11,957 bases of DNA, from assembly GCA_031262135.1 (NCBI GenBank), contig JAISIG010000045.1, positions 1 through 11,957 on the forward strand, written 5' to 3'. How positions within the stretch are numbered: the first letter of the stretch is position 1; each line of letters starts with the position of its first letter. The notes beneath the pieces were generated by a model that saw nothing but the letters and a program-made list of their open reading frames with translations, ran no database searches and had not been told where the DNA came from. Origin of the DNA: Endomicrobium sp. (GTDB taxonomy: Bacteria; Elusimicrobiota; Endomicrobiia; Endomicrobiales; Endomicrobiaceae). Below, piece after piece: positions 1 through 7,071 of this stretch. A program made the position numbers and the translations under genes.

Positions 1-1188
1 AAAAACAGCTTCTACATCTTCTTCCTCAAAAACTTTTTTTATTTTGTGTTTGTTATCTGGGTGAACAACAAGAACCATTCTTTCTTGAGCTTCTGAAATC
101 CAAATTTCCCATGGTGTCAATCCTTGATATTTTAATGGAATTTTATCAAGATTTATTATGGCTCCATAGAATTCCCCAAGCTCTCCAATAGCACTTGACA
201 ACCCACCAGCTCCACAGTCTGTAATTGAATTATAAAGATTTAAGTCTCTTGCTTTGAATAGTGTATCTAGTACTTTTTTTTCAATTATAGGATTTCCTAT
301 TTGTACGGCATTAACATCTGAAGTCTTATCTAACTTCGTTGATGAAAACGTAGCTCCATGTATTCCATCTCGTCCTGTTTTTCCGCCTACTAAAAGTATT
401 AAATCTCCAGTATTCACTTTTTTATTTATTTTACTTTTTGGAATAATTCCCATGCATCCACAATAAACAAGTGGATTTGCTATGTATCCATTATTAAAAT
501 AAACAGCTCCATTTACAGTAGGAATCCCCATCCTGTTCCCATAATCCCTAATTCCTGCAATAACTCCTTCCATTATTCTTTTTGGACTATGAACTCCTAT
601 AGGAGATTTGGCATTTGGTTTTCCAAAACATAATACATCTGTGTTGGCTAATGGTTTCGCTCCTAATCCAACTCCTAAAATATCTCTTACAACGCCACCT
701 ATCCCTGTTGCTGCCCCACCATATGGTTCAAGAGCCGAAGGATGATTATGCGTTTCAACTTTAAATGCTACTCCATTATTCATATCAAATTCAATAATTC
801 CAGCGTTATCTTGAAATATTGATAAACACCAATCTTTATTTAATTCTTTGGCTGCTTTGAAAATGGTATCTTTCAATAAATTATTAAAGCTTTTGTAAGT
901 TTTAGTATATATTAAATTATGGTTATAATCCTCTGTTTGAGAAAGTTCTGTATAGTTTATAATCCAAGTTAATGTTTTATGTTTACAATGTTCGCTCCAT
1001 GTTTGTGCTATAGTTTCAATTTCTATATCAGTTGGATTCCTGTTAAGTGTTTTAAAATAATTCTGTATGGCTTGCATTTCATTTAAAGCTAAAGATAAAA
1101 CATTATTTTTACTAAATTTTATTAATTCATCATTTGATAAATCCAAAAATTTTATAATCTTAACAAGATTGCTATTTATTTTAATCAT
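1..1188 (-). CDS. purL: Phosphoribosylformylglycinamidine synthase, PurL subunit (N-terminal part; gene continues past the left edge)
   Basis: PurL makes FGAM from FGAR, ATP and glutamine-derived ammonia, the fourth step of purine synthesis. I translated from the ATG at 1188-1186; 396 codons are open to base 1 with no stop. Visible motifs are the [10 protein letters not shown] block near residue 75, the [17 protein letters not shown] nucleotide-binding block near residue 155, and the DCGAGGLSS block near residue 340. The stretch before SEHC ([11 protein letters not shown]...NPTDIE) resembles, from memory, the large PurL proteins that carry PurS domains at their N-terminus. The ATG overlaps the purS stop in an ATGA, and no Shine-Dalgarno precedes it, so translation must depend on purS (see the junction feature). 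A separate PurQ glutaminase is expected but is not in this window. Function is secure; the 3' end is unseen. Confidence 0.95.
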   Translation of the reverse strand, partial: MIKINSNLVKIIKFLDLSNDELIKFSKNNVLSLALNEMQAIQNYFKTLNRNPTDIEIETIAQTWSEHCKHKTLTWIINYTELSQTEDYNHNLIYTKTYKSFNNLLKDTIFKAAKELNKDWCLSIFQDNAGIIEFDMNNGVAFKVETHNHPSALEPYGGAATGIGGVVRDILGVGLGAKPLANTDVLCFGKPNAKSPIGVHSPKRIMEGVIAGIRDYGNRMGIPTVNGAVYFNNGYIANPLVYCGCMGIIPKSKINKKVNTGDLILLVGGKTGRDGIHGATFSSTKLDKTSDVNAVQIGNPIIEKKVLDTLFKARDLNLYNSITDCGAGGLSSAIGELGEFYGAIINLDKIPLKYQGLTPWEIWISEAQERMVLVVHPDNKHKIKKVFEEEDVEAVF

Positions 1189-1661
1189 TGATATTTTTTT
1201 ATTATATAGTCTTGTATCAAAACATTACATAGACAAACACGTGACATTACATGCAACGTATAATCTTGTATTTTTTTGTTAGGACTATATAAGTAGTATT
1301 TATACCCTCTTTTAACTCTAATTTTATTTGTAATACCCAAATCTTTCACAGCTTTTACTACTGTTTCTGCTACTGTATCAGTTACTCCATTTTTATACCA
1401 TACTTCTATAATGATCCATTTTGTATTAAAAATATATTGTTTAATATTTTGATAGCAATATTCTTCTGTAATGGGATCAGTCAACAATTTAGAACAAATA
1501 ATATCTATTTGCCTTTTGTCTATGTCTCCTTCTATGGTGTAAATAAAGGAACAATTTATTTTTGTTATTTGTGATTGGATAACTTGATTGATATCAGAAA
1601 GGATTTGTTGAGCATAGGTGGTATTGAATTCTTTTTTAGTATATACCTCTATCTTAAACAT
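1185..1661 (-). CDS. purS: PurS, tandem double-domain form (FGAM synthase subunit)
   Basis: This 158-residue protein is about twice the usual PurS length of 80-85 residues. It reads as two PurS-like halves: residues 1-72 ([12 protein letters not shown]... to the ITEEYCYQ segment) and about 77-158 ([20 protein letters not shown]... to the end). The second half carries the typical 'V..K.GV.D..A' start and the GYKYYLY strand. PurS bridges PurL and the PurQ glutaminase and helps pass ammonia between them. In some bacteria two such domains are fused to the front of PurL; here they form a separate frame directly upstream of purL. The ATG (1661-1659) lies inside the purC 3' end, overlapping it by 8 bp, with no good Shine-Dalgarno, which suggests coupling to purC. 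The first half is weakly conserved; identification relies on the second half and on context. Confidence 0.82.
   Translation of the reverse strand: MFKIEVYTKKEFNTTYAQQILSDINQVIQSQITKINCSFIYTIEGDIDKRQIDIICSKLLTDPITEEYCYQNIKQYIFNTKWIIIEVWYKNGVTDTVAETVVKAVKDLGITNKIRVKRGYKYYLYSPNKKIQDYTLHVMSRVCLCNVLIQDYIIKKYQ
1186..1200 (-). other. purS-purL ATGA junction with an A AAA AAA slippery heptamer (possible -1 frameshift site)
   Basis: The last codons of purS read ATA AAA AAA TAT CAA TGA, so seven A residues (1200-1194) sit as A AAA AAA in the purS frame, the arrangement of bacterial -1 slip sites. A -1 slip gives AAA AAA ATA TCA ATG ATT, which passes through the purL ATG in the purL frame with no stop and would yield one PurS-PurL chain. 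Adding one A during transcription would have the same result. Upstream there is no Shine-Dalgarno for purL. A small AT hairpin (arms 1165-1170 and 1156-1161) begins about 23 nt after the heptamer, which is farther than usual for a stimulator. A7 runs are common in DNA this AT-rich, so ordinary stop-start reinitiation at ATGA is the simpler reading. Confidence 0.4.
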
Positions 1662-2550
1662 AGTTAAATTTTTTACCAGTTAACTTTTCATATACATCCA
1701 TGTATTTCATAATAGTTTTTTTTACAATGTTATCAGGTAAAGTTGGAATAGGTGGTTTTCTATTCCATTGAATACTGTTAAGATAATCTCGTACATATTG
1801 TTTATCTAAACTATCATTAGGGATACCTTCTTTATTGTATTTTTCAACTTCCCAAAATCTAGAAGAATCTGGAGTAAAAATTTCATCTATCAATATTAAT
1901 TCATCATTATATAAACCAAATTCTAATTTTGTGTCAGCTAATATTAATCCTTTTGAGAAAGTATACTTACTTATTTTGTTATATAATGTAAGTGAGATTT
2001 TACGTATTTTTTCTGCTGTTTGTGTGCCTAAGATGTTAATCATATCAGTAAAGGAAATATTTTGGTCATGTTTCCCATGTTCTTCTTTACTAGATGGAGT
2101 AAAAATAGGGGTCTGTAATTTTGAAAATTCTTTTAAGTTGTTTTCTAGCTTGATATTACATATTTTACCAGTTTTAGAATATTCTGTCCAAGCAGATCCA
2201 GTAATATATCCTCTAACAATGCATTCTATATTAATTCTTTTAGCTTTTTTGACTATCATTGATCTATCACGTAAATAAAGTATATTTTGTAAACTTTTTG
2301 GAAAGTGATTAAAATCTCCAGTAATGACATGGTTTTTTACTATAGATTTAGTCATATTAAACCAAAACATAGATAACTTATGTAGAATTTTTCCTTTATT
2401 CTCAATTAATGTTGGTATAATACAATCAAAAGCTGAAATTCGATCAGATGCTACAATTAAATAATTATCGTTTAAATCATATATATCTCTAACTTTCCCT
2501 TTATGAACTAATGATAACTGAATATTAATGTTATTATTTTCTTTAAACAC
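1654..2550 (-). CDS. purC: Phosphoribosylaminoimidazole-succinocarboxamide (SAICAR) synthase
   Basis: PurC joins aspartate to CAIR using ATP, giving SAICAR in purine synthesis. Its 298 residues match the longer type of the enzyme rather than the form of about 240 residues. Family motifs appear in order: GKVRDIYDL (residues 17-25), ASDRISAFD near 34-42, GKILHKLS near 53, the CIVRGYITGSAW block near 110, TPSSKEEHGKHD near 151, LADTKLEFG near 204, and LIDEIFTPDSSRFW near 220-233. The only ordinary start is the GTG at 2550-2548, used here. The Shine-Dalgarno AAGGAGT (2570-2564) is 13 nt away, which is long; an in-frame ATC at 2556-2554 has ideal 7-nt spacing and adds only two residues. The gene follows argG after 36 bp, with no visible terminator between them. 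Confidence 0.96.
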   Translation of the reverse strand: MFKENNNINIQLSLVHKGKVRDIYDLNDNYLIVASDRISAFDCIIPTLIENKGKILHKLSMFWFNMTKSIVKNHVITGDFNHFPKSLQNILYLRDRSMIVKKAKRINIECIVRGYITGSAWTEYSKTGKICNIKLENNLKEFSKLQTPIFTPSSKEEHGKHDQNISFTDMINILGTQTAEKIRKISLTLYNKISKYTFSKGLILADTKLEFGLYNDELILIDEIFTPDSSRFWEVEKYNKEGIPNDSLDKQYVRDYLNSIQWNRKPPIPTLPDNIVKKTIMKYMDVYEKLTGKKFNYV

Positions 2551-2563
2551 TTTGATATTTATT

Positions 2564-2570
2564 ACTCCTT
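2564..2570 (-). promoter_or_regulatory. Shine-Dalgarno of purC with unusual spacing
   Basis: The minus strand reads AAGGAGT here, the best Shine-Dalgarno match in the argG-purC gap. It lies 13 nt before the GTG start (2550) and 7 nt before an in-frame ATC codon (2556-2554). Either the GTG is used at a long distance, or initiation is at the near-cognate ATC. Confidence 0.6.
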
Positions 2571-2586
2571 TTTAAAGTGAATTTAT

Positions 2587-3798
2587 TTATAACTGTTTTT
2601 TTCTTAGCATTGCTTTCCATTGTATAGGTAGTCCAAAAATATTTATAAATCCTTCAGCATCCTTATGATTATATACTGAATCTTGTTCAAAAGTAGCTAA
2701 TTCTTCTGAATATAATGAATACTTTGATTCTCTTGCTATAGGTTCAATTGTTCCTTTATAAAGTCTTAATGATATTGTTCCAGTGACATATTTCTGAGTT
2801 GAATTTACAAAAGCATCAATAGCTTCTCTTAAAGCTGAAAACCATAATCCATCATATATAATTTCAGAATATTTATGAGAAATAAGTTGCTTAAAGTGTA
2901 ATGTATCACGATCGATGGTTATAGACTCCAATTCTTTATGAGCAAAATATAAAACTGTAGCAGCAGGAGCCTCGTAAACTCCTCTTGATTTTATCCCAAT
3001 TAATCTATTTTCGATTATATCTATTCTGCCTATACCGTTGTCTCCTGCAATTTTATTTAGTGTTGTTAGAAGATTGAGAGGAGATAAACGTTTTCCATCA
3101 ATACTTATTGGAATGCCCCTTTCAAATCCTATTGAAATATCTGTTGGTACCTCATAAGCAAGTTGTGTCGCAACTGTTAGTTTAAACATATCATTATTAT
3201 AATGTGTATTTAAGTTTTCTAACTCTCCTCCTTCATAAGATATATGCCATATATTTGCATCTGAAGAATATGGCTTTTCCTTTGTCACAGGAATTGGAAT
3301 ATTTTTTTTTGTTGCATAATTCATAGCATCTAATCTTGATTTAAGATTCCATTCTCGCCAAATAGCAATAATTTTAATATCAGGTTGTAAAGATTTAAAA
3401 GATAATTCAAATCTTACTTGATCATTGCCTTTTCCAGTGGCTCCGTGACACACTGCATCGGCATGTTCTTGTTTTGCAATGTCTATTATCTTAGCTGCTA
3501 TTATAGGCCTAGCAATAGCTGTTCCAAGAAGATACTTGCCTTCATAAATAGCATTTGCTTTAAGAGCAGGATAAATATAATCAATTATAAATTCCTGTCT
3601 AGCATCAATTATGTAAGTTTTTGAAGCTCCCGTCATTTTGGCTTTTTCAGTCAGGTTTTTTAACTCATCTTCTCCTTGTCCTACATTCACACAGCATGCA
3701 ATAACTTCACAATGGTAATGTTCTTTAAGCCAAAATAATGCAACAGAAGTATCTAATCCCCCAGAATAAGCCATAACTACTTTTTTAATGTTTTCCAT
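2587..3798 (-). CDS. argG: Argininosuccinate synthase
   Basis: ArgG condenses citrulline and aspartate with ATP to argininosuccinate, the second-last step of arginine synthesis. The 403 residues equal the usual bacterial length (about 400). The N-terminal ATP pyrophosphatase signature AYSGGLDTS is at residues 10-18. The citrulline/aspartate-binding block CHGATGKGNDQVRFE is near 117-131, and PYSSDANIWHISYEGGELE is near 181-199. The ATG start (3798) lies 22 bp inside the end of argD, and its Shine-Dalgarno is within argD, so the two genes are tightly linked. A run of nine A residues (coding strand, 3310-3302) lies within the intact frame. No key residue appears to be missing. Confidence 0.97.
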   Translation of the reverse strand: MENIKKVVMAYSGGLDTSVALFWLKEHYHCEVIACCVNVGQGEDELKNLTEKAKMTGASKTYIIDARQEFIIDYIYPALKANAIYEGKYLLGTAIARPIIAAKIIDIAKQEHADAVCHGATGKGNDQVRFELSFKSLQPDIKIIAIWREWNLKSRLDAMNYATKKNIPIPVTKEKPYSSDANIWHISYEGGELENLNTHYNNDMFKLTVATQLAYEVPTDISIGFERGIPISIDGKRLSPLNLLTTLNKIAGDNGIGRIDIIENRLIGIKSRGVYEAPAATVLYFAHKELESITIDRDTLHFKQLISHKYSEIIYDGLWFSALREAIDAFVNSTQKYVTGTISLRLYKGTIEPIARESKYSLYSEELATFEQDSVYNHKDAEGFINIFGLPIQWKAMLRKKQL

Positions 3799-5000
3799 TT
3801 AAATGCATCCTCCATAATTGTTATAGCAAAATCTACGTCTTCGTGTGTTATTATAAGTGGTGGGAGTAATCTTATCACATTATCATGTGTGCAAGTAATA
3901 AGTAATCCATGTTCAAGACAATATCTCATGATATCATGTCCATTTTTTATTGATAATTCTATTCCGATCATAAGGCCAAGGCCTCTAATATCTTTTATAA
4001 TAGAATATTTTTTCTTTAAATTGCATAATTTATAATGTAAATATTGAGATATATTACAAACATTCTCTAAGAATTGATTATTTAAAATATTTAATACAGT
4101 AATAGCAGCAGCACATGATATAGGATTTCCACCAAAAGTAGATCCATGGTCTCCATAGGTAAAAGCATCAGAGTATTTTTTCGTAACAATTGTTGCCCCA
4201 AGTGGTAATCCATTAGCTAGAGCTTTAGCTAATGTAATTATATCTGGGACAACACCGTAATATTCAAAAGCATAAAATTTGCCAGTTCTTCCGACTGCAC
4301 ATTGGATTTCATCAAAAATTAAAAGTAAATTATTCTCATTGCAAATCTCTCTTACCTTGTATAGAAATTCCTTGCTAAATGGAACAACCCCACCTTCTCC
4401 TTGAATAGGTTCAAGCATAATAGCTATAGTACGTTTATTTAACACTTTGTATATTGATTCAACATTATTAATTTCAGCAAATACAAATTTTTCTTGTAAA
4501 GGAATTAAATACTCATGGAATTTATTTTGACCTGTAGCTGCCATAGTAGCCATAGTTCTTCCATGAAAAGAATTCTTAAAACATATGATTTCGTATCTAT
4601 GATCTATATTAGTATGATTGATAAAACCCCATTTCCTAGCTAATTTAATGGCACATTCATTTGCTTCTGCTCCAGAATTTGAAAGGAATATTTTTGCCCC
4701 TGTTAATAACTTTGTTTTGTTAATAATAGTTCTAGCAAATTTAACTTGTATTGGTATATAATACAAGTTAGAAATGTGCATAAAATTGTCTAATTGTTTT
4801 TTTACAGCTTCAATCACAATATCATTACAATGGCCAACATTACATACACTTATTCCAGAAGTAAAATCTAAATAACGCTTGTTAGTAATATCCCATATAA
4901 ATTGGTTTTTAGCTTTTGAGATTACTAAATTGTTTCTTTTATATGTTTTTAAAAAATATTCATTTTCTATATCATATATATTATTGATATCTATTTTCAT
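3777..5000 (-). CDS. argD: Acetylornithine aminotransferase (class III, PLP-dependent)
   Basis: ArgD transfers an amino group from glutamate to N-acetylglutamate semialdehyde, giving acetylornithine; in many bacteria the enzyme also serves lysine synthesis. Numbered from the start chosen here, NSGAEANE is at 108-115, the HGRT motif is near 146, the LIFDEIQ aspartate is at about 230, and the PLP lysine is K259 in TLAKALANGLPLGA; the STFGGNP block follows. The open frame extends to 5057, but the ATG at 5000-4998 is preferred. It overlaps the argB stop as ATGA, gives a normal length of 407 residues, and avoids a charged 19-residue tail unlike the family. Its Shine-Dalgarno (AAAGGGA, 5020-5014) is weak and 13 nt away, so translation is probably coupled to argB. 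Related ornithine or succinylornithine aminotransferases look alike; the argB/argG neighbours decide the name. Confidence 0.94.
   Translation of the reverse strand: MKIDINNIYDIENEYFLKTYKRNNLVISKAKNQFIWDITNKRYLDFTSGISVCNVGHCNDIVIEAVKKQLDNFMHISNLYYIPIQVKFARTIINKTKLLTGAKIFLSNSGAEANECAIKLARKWGFINHTNIDHRYEIICFKNSFHGRTMATMAATGQNKFHEYLIPLQEKFVFAEINNVESIYKVLNKRTIAIMLEPIQGEGGVVPFSKEFLYKVREICNENNLLLIFDEIQCAVGRTGKFYAFEYYGVVPDIITLAKALANGLPLGATIVTKKYSDAFTYGDHGSTFGGNPISCAAAITVLNILNNQFLENVCNISQYLHYKLCNLKKKYSIIKDIRGLGLMIGIELSIKNGHDIMRYCLEHGLLITCTHDNVIRLLPPLIITHEDVDFAITIMEDAFKWKTLKK
3808..3813 (-). promoter_or_regulatory. Shine-Dalgarno of argG inside argD
   Basis: GGAGGA on the minus strand lies 9 nt before the argG ATG and is also read as Glu-Asp codons by argD. 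It supports the start at 3798 despite the 22-bp overlap and is one of the strongest ribosome-binding sites in the window. Confidence 0.75.
4742..4770 (-). repeat. 11-bp inverted repeat inside argD
   Basis: Arms at 4742-4752 and 4760-4770 are perfect complements around a 7-nt loop. It lies in the codons for the ISNLYYIPIQVK segment. In DNA this AT-rich, an 11-bp match may well occur by chance, and no function is claimed. Confidence 0.4.
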
Positions 5001-5746
5001 ATTTTTATTACTGTCCCTTTTATTTTTAGTAGTCCACTTTGTTTGCCAATTATCCACACTTCCTCAACACCTTTTTTAATAGACTTAACACAACTTAATA
5101 CCTTTGGAATCATACCCTCTTTAATGACTTGTTCTTTAATTAGATTATTAATATTCTTACAGTGCAAAGTGTTAATTATTTTTCCAGTTTTATCAATGAC
5201 TCCATTAACATCAGTTAAATAAATCAATTTCTTTGCTTTAAATTTTACTGCTATAAAAGCAGCTAAAGTATCAGCGTTAATATTTAATACATTACCACGA
5301 CTATCATTACCAAGCGAAGCTATTACTGGGATAAAATCATTTATTATTAAGATTTTAATTAAATCACTATTCATTTTCTTAGGAGTACCAACGCAACCTA
5401 ATCGTGTTATTCTAGAACAAATTACACTGTTTCCATCTTTTCCAGAAATTCCAACAGCTTTAATGCCATGTTTTATTAATTCTGTAGTTAGATCTCGATT
5501 AACTTTTCCACTTAAAGCCATTTCAACAATACTTAAAGTATCTTTATCTGTGTATCTTAATCCATCTACAAACTTACTTTTTAGAACAAACGTATTTAGC
5601 AATTTATTAATCTCAATGCCACCACCATGAACTAAAATAATGCTACTATATTGTGAAACATAAGCAATTTCTTTAATAAATTTCTTTCTTGTATGTAAAT
5701 CATTAACTACACTTCCGCCAAATTTAATAACTATTAATGATTTCAT
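4997..5746 (-). CDS. argB: Acetylglutamate kinase, short form without the N-terminal helix
   Basis: ArgB phosphorylates N-acetylglutamate, the second step of arginine synthesis. It belongs to the amino-acid kinase fold: IKFGGS (K8), VHGGG (39-43), GLRYTD with the substrate-binding R64, GISGKDGN near 99-106, the NINAD block with N155 and N157, LTDVNGV near 178, and MIPK with K215. The open frame begins at 5809, but the ATG at 5746 has a good Shine-Dalgarno and begins directly at the first strand. The 249-residue product therefore lacks the N-terminal helix found in arginine-inhibited acetylglutamate kinases and resembles the E. coli enzyme, which is not feedback-inhibited; insensitivity here is inference. 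A LysZ-type kinase (lysine via LysW) is possible but less likely given GLRYTD and the argD/argG neighbours. Confidence 0.93.
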   Translation of the reverse strand: MKSLIVIKFGGSVVNDLHTRKKFIKEIAYVSQYSSIILVHGGGIEINKLLNTFVLKSKFVDGLRYTDKDTLSIVEMALSGKVNRDLTTELIKHGIKAVGISGKDGNSVICSRITRLGCVGTPKKMNSDLIKILIINDFIPVIASLGNDSRGNVLNINADTLAAFIAVKFKAKKLIYLTDVNGVIDKTGKIINTLHCKNINNLIKEQVIKEGMIPKVLSCVKSIKKGVEEVWIIGKQSGLLKIKGTVIKI

Positions 5747-5750
5747 TTTT

Positions 5751-5757
5751 TTCCTCT
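5751..5757 (-). promoter_or_regulatory. Shine-Dalgarno that fixes the argB start
   Basis: AGAGGAA on the minus strand lies just upstream of the ATG at 5746, with its GAGG core 6 nt away. It sits in the 22-bp gap after the nuclease stop codon. It supports the internal ATG over the upstream ATG at 5809, which lies inside the nuclease gene. Confidence 0.7.
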
Positions 5758-5768
5758 TTTTAGTTTTT

Positions 5769-6500
5769 TTACACTTTGTGTACGTACTTACATTGAGATT
5801 GTAATCCACAAAAATGACAGTTCACTATATTTGGGTTAAAAGATTCAATATTAATATTTTCTGCTATTTGTAAAGCAATTTTAATTGCTTTACAAATAGC
5901 AGAATCTGATCTAGTAGTGTAAATCTTCCTATTTTTAGATAAAAAATATATTGCTATTCTATGAGGATTTAATTTAAAAACATTTCTACATGCATAAGCA
6001 TATAAACTTAATTGTAAATCATTATCTATTTTTTTTTGATCCCATAGATTACTATGAGTTTTATAATCTATAATCTCATAAATTTTGTTTGGATATTCGT
6101 CTATTCTATCAATGATACCAACAAATTCATATTTACCTATATTTGAGGTAAATTGTTTTTCAACACATAACACTTTTATTTTATCTTTAGATCTCGCAAA
6201 AGATTGATAATAATACTTCAGCATTTTTTTTCCACGTACATAATATTCAAATATTTGTTGTGGTGTAATAAAACCATCATTTTTCCATGAATCATTGTAC
6301 AATTCAAATAATTTATTACATGAAAAATTATTATGTTTACAATTATGAAATTGTTCAAGAGTTCTATGTATAATATGTCCAAAAGTTATATCAGCATTAC
6401 TAGGAATACGAATATTATCTAAATATATCAGTTTATATTTATAAGGACAGAACAAATACGCATTAAGTCTAGAATAACTTATTCTAAAATCTCGTTTCAT
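5769..6500 (-). CDS. Small PD-(D/E)XK nuclease with a predicted Fe-S cluster (RecB/Cas4-like)
   Basis: This 243-residue protein has the layout of the RecB/AddB/Cas4 nuclease family. It opens with SYSRLNAYLFCPYKYKL (S9, C18), then GHIIHRTLEQF (H45), VGIIDRID (D131), the IIDYKT catalytic pair (D145, K147) and the QLSLYAYA motif (Q163, Y167). C18 plus C228, C231 and C237 (C-x2-C-x5-C) match the four-cysteine pattern that holds an iron-sulfur cluster in AddB and Cas4. All expected catalytic residues are present, so it is probably an active DNA nuclease. No helicase domain, cas1/cas2 or CRISPR lies nearby; it sits alone between rsmD and argB, so its role (repair, recombination or a remnant of an AddB-like protein) is unknown. 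No Shine-Dalgarno is evident before the ATG, 9 bp after rsmD. Its 3' part holds a perfect 22-bp inverted repeat. Confidence 0.85.
   Translation of the reverse strand: MKRDFRISYSRLNAYLFCPYKYKLIYLDNIRIPSNADITFGHIIHRTLEQFHNCKHNNFSCNKLFELYNDSWKNDGFITPQQIFEYYVRGKKMLKYYYQSFARSKDKIKVLCVEKQFTSNIGKYEFVGIIDRIDEYPNKIYEIIDYKTHSNLWDQKKIDNDLQLSLYAYACRNVFKLNPHRIAIYFLSKNRKIYTTRSDSAICKAIKIALQIAENINIESFNPNIVNCHFCGLQSQCKYVHKV
5859..5904 (-). repeat. Perfect 22-bp inverted repeat with 2-nt loop inside the nuclease gene
   Basis: Arms 5859-5880 and 5883-5904 are exact reverse complements, separated only by 5881-5882. In the coding strand it spans the codons for SAICKAI-K-IALQIAE (residues 200-214). The transcript would fold into a 22-bp hairpin about 115 nt before the argB start. 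No T-run follows on either strand, so it is not a standard terminator. By far the longest perfect palindrome I found in the window. Confidence 0.95.
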
Positions 6501-6509
6501 TATAATTTA

Positions 6510-7064
6510 TTAAGTTGTTTTATAAAAGAATATTCCTGTATTTCCATATTTTACATTTCTAATACAGTGTAGACTTTGAATATTACTTATCTTTTCTTTA
6601 ATATTCCTCTTTGAGATGATAATAGAATCCTTTGTCACAATGTTATATTTTACTATATTATTTAAAGTAATATAAGTAAGTCCTATTTTTTCATATGGAG
6701 GATCCATGAAAACTATATTAAATTTAGATTTTTTTAATCTATAAAATTTTTTTGTTAAATCACACTGTATAACATTAGTTTTAGCTGTAAAATTTAACAT
6801 ATCAATATTATGCTTTATACATGATACAAGTACACTATTAGATTCTACGAAAGTAACATGTCCAGCATAACATGATAAAGCTTCTAGTCCAACTGTCCCA
6901 ACTCCTGAAAATAGATCAATAAAATTAGCATTGTAGATTATTCCTTTAATGATATCAAAGAGTGACTTTTTTACCTGAGCTAAAATAGGTCTCACATATA
7001 TTTTGTTGGAAATAGATTTTAAACTATGTCCCTTTTTAACACCTTTTATTATTTTTAAAATAAT
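6510..7064 (-). CDS. rsmD: 16S rRNA (guanine-966-N2)-methyltransferase RsmD, probable ATT start
   Basis: RsmD methylates G966 of 16S rRNA in the small subunit, using SAM. From the first ordinary start (GTG, 6995-6993) there are only 161 residues: RPILAQVKKSLFDI, the SAM-binding FIDLFSGVGTVGLEALS (25-41), FVESN (49-53) and the catalytic DPPY (98-101). The same frame upstream encodes LKIIKGVKKGHSLKS, which matches the usual RsmD N-terminus ('MRIIgGkyKGrkL'), so the true start lies farther up. No ATG, GTG or TTG exists there. The ATT at 7064-7062 follows AAAGGGG (minus 7078-7072) by 7 nt and would give 184 residues, a normal family length. Non-standard initiation, or a start codon lost recently, are the alternatives. 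The gene follows tRNA-Ala by about 40 bp. Confidence 0.85.
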   Translation of the reverse strand: MILKIIKGVKKGHSLKSISNKIYVRPILAQVKKSLFDIIKGIIYNANFIDLFSGVGTVGLEALSCYAGHVTFVESNSVLVSCIKHNIDMLNFTAKTNVIQCDLTKKFYRLKKSKFNIVFMDPPYEKIGLTYITLNNIVKYNIVTKDSIIISKRNIKEKISNIQSLHCIRNVKYGNTGIFFYKTT

Positions 7065-7071
7065 CCCAAAA

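Noticed and set aside
254..466. Plus-strand open frames at 254-466, 1067-1282, 3418-3624, 4879-5079 and 11617-11832
   Set aside because: All lie antisense to clear genes (purL, purL/purS, argG, argD/argB and nadE) and look like composition-driven shadows.
1835..2278. 147-codon open frame on the plus strand
   Set aside because: Antisense shadow of purC, which has full family motifs in the opposite strand; no homology visible.
4203..4240. 9-bp inverted repeat around ATTAGCTA...TAGCTAAT in argD
   Set aside because: It arises from repeated Leu-Ala/Ala-Leu codons in the conserved TLAKALANG motif, so protein constraint explains it.
5001..5057. 19-residue N-terminal extension of argD to 5057
   Set aside because: It is deep inside argB, lacks family similarity, and the ATG at 5000 forms a typical ATGA overlap with argB.
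5769..6500. Cas4 and a CRISPR-type system
   Set aside because: The nuclease has the Cas4-like fold signature, but there is no cas1/cas2 gene and no repeat-spacer array anywhere in the window.
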